In this document: positions 63,160-64,000 of the stretch, one piece after another | Numbering within the stretch: the first letter of the stretch is position 1 | Layout: every line of letters begins with the position of its first letter | Origin: Pseudomonadales bacterium | Lineage (GTDB): Bacteria > Pseudomonadota > Gammaproteobacteria > Pseudomonadales > UBA5518 | NCBI GenBank assembly: GCA_022072145.1 | Contig: JAJVIG010000043.1 | Location: forward strand, 60,665-124,664 | Direction of reading: 5' to 3' | Length of the DNA stretch: 64,000 nt | Program-made: the position numbers and the translations under genes | The notes under the pieces: model-generated | The model's database searches: none | What the model saw: the letters and a program-made list of their open reading frames with translations, nothing else | What the model was told of the DNA's origin: nothing

Positions 63160-64000
63160 GCAATGCCCAGGACTCTCTCCCCGCCGCCGGCACGGCTGCG
63201 GCGCCGGCCGGCAGCCCGGTGCGCGGCGGCAGCCGTTTCGCGCTGGTGCTGGCGCTGCTGTCCGTGGCTCTCGCCGCTGCGGCGCTCGCCTTCGGCGCGC
63301 GCCAGTGGCAAGCGCAACGCGCGGTGGTGGACGGACTCGCACGTGGCGAGCAAAGAATCGCGACGCTGGAAGCCGCTGCCGGGCGCGCGCCCGACGAGCG
63401 CATCGCCGAAGCCCTGCGCGACATGGAGCAGCACAAGGCCCGGCTCGGCGGACTGGACGCGCGTGTCGACGTGCTCGAGGAACAGACGACGGCACTGACG
63501 CGCCGCCTCGCCGAACTCGGCTCGGCGGATCGCCGCGACTGGGCGCTGGCGCAGGCGGAATACCTCGAGCGTCTCGCCAACCAGAGCCTGCTGATGGGCC
63601 GCGAGGTGCGCGCGGCACTCGGACTGCTGGGCGCCGCCGACGACGTGCTGCGCTCGCTCGACGAGCCTGCGCTGCACGCGGCGCGCGCCGCGCTGGCGCG
63701 CGACATCGCGAGCCTGCGCGCGATCGCCGGTTTCGACATCGAGGGCACCTGGATGCGGCTGGCGGCGCTGGCCGGCCAGGTCGAGGATCTCACGCTGCTG
63801 CGGCGCACGCCGCCGCCGGTGTTCGCGGCCGATGCCATGCCGCCGGCGGCCGCCGAGGCGGGATGGTGGTCGCGTGCCGTCGCGCTGCTGGGGCGCTTCG
63901 TCGTGGTGCGGCACCACGACGCGCCGGTGCGGCCGCTGCTGCCGCTGGCCGAGGAGCAGCAGCTGCGCATGACGCTGCGGCTGGGCGTCGAGCAGGCCAG
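63156..64000 (+). CDS. hemX: HemX-like membrane protein, cut by the window end
   Basis: 281 codons visible, no stop before 64000. A short Ala/Pro N-terminus is followed by one transmembrane helix (FALVLALLSVALAAAALAFG, residues ~28-47) and a periplasmic coiled coil (RIAEALRDMEQHKARLGGLD; VLEEQTTALTRRLAEL), then RRDWALAQAEYLERLANQSL. This is the HemX family, annotated as uroporphyrinogen C-methyltransferase by position, though the fold gives no methyltransferase motif. Probably a scaffold for haem enzymes. Confidence 0.92.
   Translation, partial: MSNAQDSLPAAGTAAAPAGSPVRGGSRFALVLALLSVALAAAALAFGARQWQAQRAVVDGLARGEQRIATLEAAAGRAPDERIAEALRDMEQHKARLGGLDARVDVLEEQTTALTRRLAELGSADRRDWALAQAEYLERLANQSLLMGREVRAALGLLGAADDVLRSLDEPALHAARAALARDIASLRAIAGFDIEGTWMRLAALAGQVEDLTLLRRTPPPVFAADAMPPAAAEAGWWSRAVALLGRFVVVRHHDAPVRPLLPLAEEQQLRMTLRLGVEQA

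Overview
The window comes from a G+C-rich gammaproteobacterium. The strongest evidence is the right-hand 20 kb, whose order (comM, ubiK, glnK-amtB, a SutA-like gene, HAD phosphatase, xerC, DUF484, dapF, lysA, lptM, cyaA, argH, algZ-algR, hemC-hemD-hemX) closely follows the order I recall from Pseudomonas. Class I adenylate cyclase, UbiK and the lptM-lysA-dapF block also point to Gammaproteobacteria. I cannot name the genus. Codon use is strongly GC-biased, so nearly every real gene has long shadow ORFs in other frames.

Left part (1-15 kb) is lipid catabolism. A partial ThDP enzyme and tesB lie on the minus strand. A plus-strand run holds three acyl-CoA dehydrogenases (the first two probably a heteromeric pair), a truncated MaoC remnant, an MFE-2-type SDR and a thiolase. 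A separate minus-strand operon encodes thiolase, a FadB-like multifunctional protein and another acyl-CoA dehydrogenase: a full beta-oxidation set. A GST and a CsgG-like/SH3 envelope protein lie between them. From 14.6 to 18.1 kb there are a DUF4197 protein, an AraC regulator, and an ECF sigma / membrane anti-sigma / periplasmic Spy-like operon.

The region 18.1-24.2 kb is a scarred accessory segment. An intact three-gene operon (SDR, DUF1214 protein, sulfotransferase) with translational coupling is bracketed by fragments of an IS91-family (Y2) transposase and by fragments of an SMP-30-like gene. Next come an orphan RelE/ParE toxin whose antitoxin is truncated and a frameshifted molybdopterin oxidoreductase. 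From 24.2 to 37.5 kb there are DUF2058, an AraC regulator divergent from an aldehyde dehydrogenase and a CoA-transferase, a two-gene ABC exporter, PbpG, an FmdE-like protein, an SDR, an acyl-CoA synthetase and an enoyl-CoA hydratase.

From 37.5 to 46.4 kb there are a Fur-box-controlled TonB-dependent receptor, a SnoaL protein, a Fic pseudogene lacking its catalytic loop beside tRNA-Arg(CCG), a c5-type cytochrome, a REC-GGDEF-EAL protein, comM and ubiK. From 46.4 to 50.5 kb there is a nitrogen module: an NtrC palindrome and sigma-54 promoter ahead of a TorF-type porin, glnK and amtB, then a terminator, a DUF4124 gene, a second P-II gene and a SutA-like gene. The rest is housekeeping. Palindromic repeats of the form GTAGG-stem-loop-CATG occur at three places, and in three genes the repeat itself supplies the TAG stop codon.
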